From NCBI GenBank assembly GCA_043745195.1, contig JAYTTF010000049.1:1-64000 (forward strand): a stretch of DNA of 64,000 nt, in the 5' to 3' direction. This DNA comes from JANXSF01 sp043745195 (GTDB lineage Bacteria; Acidobacteriota; Terriglobia; Bryobacterales; Bryobacteraceae). The notes beneath the pieces were generated by a model that searched no databases, was not told the DNA's origin, and saw only the letters and a list, made by a program, of their open reading frames with translations. Below are positions 61,746 to 64,000 of this stretch, in pieces (within the stretch, counting starts at the first letter, position 1; the number at the start of each line of letters is the position of its first letter). The position numbers and the translations under genes were made by a program.

Positions 61746-62570
61746 TTACTTTGACTCAGCAGCCTTAACCTCAACCTGCTTACGCACCACGTTCAGCCAA
61801 ACAGTCTTTCGCTCCTGCTTGATCTCCGTAAAGATCTGATCCTTGATTTCCTTAAAAGGTTTCACCACCAATTCCTGCAGCCGGAACAAATAGTACCCAT
61901 TTGGCAACTTCACAGGCTCCGTCACTTCGCCCTTTTTCAAGCCAAAAACAGCATTCTTCACCACATCCGGAATCTGGTCAGACTTCTTAATCGTAAAGTC
62001 GCCGCCCTTCTTTTTTGAATCGGCATCTTCAGAAAACTCTTTCACCAGCGCTGTAAAATCAGCGCCTTTCTTTACGCGGGCCGCCAGATCGCTAATACGC
62101 TGCTTCGCCTTCAGTTCCGTAACCGTATCCGAAAAGGAAACATAAATCAGCTTCGTTGCAGCCTCAGTGTAGCGGTCCAGATTCTTCTTGTAGAACTGCT
62201 CCTGATCGTAAAGCGTCACAATGTCCGTATACTCCTGTTCCTGCATCATCGCTTCAGACATAATCTGCAGGTTCATCATTTTCATCTTCGTCTTATAGGG
62301 TTCCTTCGCCTCCAGGTTTTCCTTCTTCGCCTGATCCGTCAACTTATCCATGAAGCCGTAATACCGCAGGAACTCCGCAGGGTTCCCTTTCATCGCCTCC
62401 TGGACTTTGGGATCAACAGACATGGATATCTGCTGAAATTCAGCTTGCGTAATAGGCTTGCCATTGACGTAGGCAATTACCGCCTCGGGCTTATCAGGGT
62501 TGATGATAATATTCTGCGCCGGGGAAATCGCGGCCAAAAACAGGATCGAAAATAGTATGCGGGAAATCAT
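61746..62570 (-). CDS. Secreted parvulin-type peptidyl-prolyl isomerase
   Basis: This 274-residue protein has a signal peptide (SRILFSILFLAAISPAQ). The SurA/PrsA-like N-terminal helices include IAYVNGKPITQAEFQQIS. The parvulin domain has KLIYVSFSDTVTELKAK, AARVKKGADFTALVKEFSEDADSKKKGGDF and VFGLKKGEVTEPVKLPNGYYLFRLQE. It would assist folding of exported or outer-membrane proteins. A clear ribosome site (AGGAAG) precedes the ATG. It ends four bases from the convergent glycosyltransferase gene. Confidence 0.92.
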   Translation of the reverse strand: MISRILFSILFLAAISPAQNIIINPDKPEAVIAYVNGKPITQAEFQQISMSVDPKVQEAMKGNPAEFLRYYGFMDKLTDQAKKENLEAKEPYKTKMKMMNLQIMSEAMMQEQEYTDIVTLYDQEQFYKKNLDRYTEAATKLIYVSFSDTVTELKAKQRISDLAARVKKGADFTALVKEFSEDADSKKKGGDFTIKKSDQIPDVVKNAVFGLKKGEVTEPVKLPNGYYLFRLQELVVKPFKEIKDQIFTEIKQERKTVWLNVVRKQVEVKAAESK

Positions 62571-62778
62571 TGCTTCTTCCTATAATTAATTAGAACATTG
62601 GAAAGTCCGTCGTCGCCGTGCAGACGAATCTTTTTACGTCACAATCATGCGACCGAGTGGTGCTGGGCGGGATCGCAGTCAAACGTGCAAGCTCGATTTC
62701 GCAAAGGTTCTACCCAAATACTGAGACGCAACTGCGATTAAACAAGCTTGCCACCTTCCGCCACCTCGGAGCCGGTCC

Positions 62779-63180
62779 TTAATTGCCTATTTGTACATTC
62801 AAGCAATTCAACAGGCCTACCCGCTGATAGGCTACTGATTCAGCCATTTTCATCACCAGGTAAATTCCCATTCCGCCAATTGGCCTTGTCGCTAGCGGAG
62901 CATCCAAGGGCGGTGGAGGTGCTTTGGTAGGATCAAACTCCGGGCCGCTATAAAGGAATTCCAGGTTGATCCGCCCGGTGGAAACAGCGGAGCAAGAAAT
63001 GCGCACTGGTTCATTGGGGCACGCATGCGTAGCGATGTTGAGGAACAACTCTTCAAGAACTAAGTCCAGGACAGGATTGTCTTGGTTCGATATTGGGCAA
63101 TTGCGATGGACGAATGCAGTGACGATGGCCAGGTTGCTGGCTGATGCGGCAATCGTAAGCTCTGCTTGCCCTTCGCTCAT
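62779..63180 (-). CDS. RsbW-like anti-sigma kinase (HATPase)
   Basis: This 133-residue GHKL-type ATPase has the N-box VLDLVLEELFLNIATHA and the G-box TRPIGGMGIYLVMKMAE. Partner-switch kinases phosphorylate a STAS protein and release or hold a sigma factor or other target. The gene overlaps the STAS gene upstream by four bases (ATGA), so the two are made together. No sigma-factor gene is seen nearby. Confidence 0.85.
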   Translation of the reverse strand: MSEGQAELTIAASASNLAIVTAFVHRNCPISNQDNPVLDLVLEELFLNIATHACPNEPVRISCSAVSTGRINLEFLYSGPEFDPTKAPPPPLDAPLATRPIGGMGIYLVMKMAESVAYQRVGLLNCLNVQIGN

Positions 63181-63521
63181 GCTAAGTCTTTAAGTGCCTC
63201 TTCAACGCTTTCGGACAGTCGCATCATTGGAGTGATTCGCGTCATATCGAATACCTGTTTGACGAAGCCTCCCATGCCCACCAACACAAATTCGCCACCC
63301 TCTTTTTGGATAGCCTGTCCAGTCATAAGGAAGGCGCGAATTCCCATACTGGATACGTACTTGAGTCCAGTAAGTTCAGCAACAATGTGCTTGGCTGAAC
63401 CTCCTTTGGTGGTAGTCAAGTGTTTGCAGGCATTCTCGAATTCAGTGGCCTGATCGGCGTCCATGCGTCCCGTAAGAACCACAATCCCAGTGTTGCCCCG
63501 TATAGAAGTTTCGATGTTCAT
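63177..63521 (-). CDS. STAS-domain anti-sigma factor antagonist
   Basis: This 114-residue protein has IRGNTGIVVLTGRMDADQATEFENACKHL and the phosphorylation region ELTGLKYVSSMGIRAFLMTGQAI with the conserved Ser in VSSMG. It is the RsbV-type switch partner of the downstream kinase. It lies 15 bases after the PrsW-like gene, so the three form one transcription unit on the minus strand. Confidence 0.92.
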   Translation of the reverse strand: MNIETSIRGNTGIVVLTGRMDADQATEFENACKHLTTTKGGSAKHIVAELTGLKYVSSMGIRAFLMTGQAIQKEGGEFVLVGMGGFVKQVFDMTRITPMMRLSESVEEALKDLA

Positions 63522-63536
63522 ATTAAGTTTTGTTGC

Positions 63537-64000
63537 TCATTTCATTCTGAACCGTTCCCAACGGTCTTGCGCGGTTGCAGGAACCAGAGGTGCCAAGGCA
63601 CTTCTGCCGGCAACACCAATGCTGCGTTCCAAATGCCCCATTTCTCTTGCAATATTGGACCGTTCGGGGTCAGGCTCCGGGGTAAATCCTAATTCCAGTT
63701 GCATTAGTTCCGATTTCGCTTTGGCGCTCAACTCTGCCGAAAGTCTTAAGAAGCAAAACATGTCGGCTACAATCTCCGGCTTGAAGAGATCGCGCAATGA
63801 GGTTAAGTAAATGCCTGCCGGCGATTCCAGAAAAACACCAGATTCGATTTTGTTCAACGTCTCCAAATCGTCATCCATCTTGTTGTGCAGCCAGCGTGCC
63901 AACATTTTTTCACTTTGGCGGAACACCACCATCAGCAATATGGGCAATGTTATCAGGATCACCGCCGAACGTTCCAGCGGTGGCAAAACTCCACTGTTGT
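63537..64000 (-). CDS. C-terminal part of a PrsW-like membrane protease (partial)
   Basis: The gene continues past the right edge; at least 154 residues are seen. The visible part starts in a membrane segment (SAVILITLPILLMVVF), then LFKPEIVADMFCFLRLSAELSAKAKSELMQLELGF and GHLERSIGVAGRSALAPLVPA. This tail resembles acidobacterial PrsW-family intramembrane metalloproteases, as recalled. The EE and His motifs that define PrsW lie outside the window, so the call is provisional. A link to the partner switch is suggested by the 15-base gap. Confidence 0.5.
   Translation of the reverse strand, partial: NSGVLPPLERSAVILITLPILLMVVFRQSEKMLARWLHNKMDDDLETLNKIESGVFLESPAGIYLTSLRDLFKPEIVADMFCFLRLSAELSAKAKSELMQLELGFTPEPDPERSNIAREMGHLERSIGVAGRSALAPLVPATAQDRWERFRMK

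Overview
The window reads as chromosomal DNA of a soil-type Acidobacteriota, most likely the Bryobacteraceae/Solibacter side. The support is the combination of an Oar-like TonB-dependent receptor, Gfo/Idh/MocA and DUF1080 proteins, secreted mono-haem cytochromes (one fused to a PHM-like copper domain), a type I sulfatase, a PqaA-like protein, an aroD-aroE fusion and a PrsW-like protein. This assignment rests on gene content alone.

Layout. 1-3.4 kb is decayed accessory DNA: a transposase tail, three hicAB toxin-antitoxin pairs in alternating orientation, a broken DUF433 gene, a partial duplication and a 19-bp exact repeat at both ends. 3.4-7.3 kb holds a VOC protein with a shortened C-terminus, rpmB-rpmG with a terminator, a Gfo/Idh/MocA oxidoreductase, a DUF1080 protein and a secreted hydrolase. 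7.3-16 kb holds a three-domain LssY_C/hydrolase fusion, an enolase-superfamily enzyme, a TauE/SafE transporter, a HEAT protein, an alkylation-repair pair (Ada/AlkA and Ogt), a methyltransferase and an rnhA broken by one stop codon. 16-20 kb holds an SDR, a metal-binding-domain protein and two secreted cytochromes separated by a 93-bp tandem repeat. 20-23 kb is flgM, a possible flgN, flgK and flgL. 23-25 kb is a PqaA-like protein and a Fur-family regulator.

25.5-32.7 kb is a tight operon of membrane-fusion protein, two ABC ATPases without a permease, a DUF885 metallopeptidase, an NtrC-type regulator and a histidine kinase. It is preceded by a sigma-54 promoter that matches the consensus, so the regulator probably controls its own operon. 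32.7-42.1 kb holds a TonB receptor and amidohydrolase pair, a membrane protein, a sulfatase, a rhodanese, a second DUF1080 protein and a GOB-like subclass B3 metallo-beta-lactamase. 42.1-45.5 kb is a small island: a frameshifted ydeI, an FRG-domain gene, and a divergent pair of a DUF488 protein and a conserved unknown protein.

45.6-55 kb is mostly housekeeping: rsmI, a GT2 and an aminotransferase, aroDE, an amidase, a prepilin peptidase and a GGDEF/EAL protein. 55-57 kb is cheY-cheX-cheW and a DMT transporter. 57.6-61.7 kb holds a 915-residue protein with two nucleotidyltransferase motifs that starts 9 nt after a tRNA-Leu, and a group 1 glycosyltransferase. The end holds a parvulin isomerase and a partner-switch pair (STAS and RsbW-like kinase) after a truncated PrsW-like gene.

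The best candidates for something undescribed are the double-nucleotidyltransferase gene behind the tRNA, the FRG/DUF488 island, the 93-bp repeat array that supplies a start codon, and the sigma-54-controlled exporter operon that lacks a permease.
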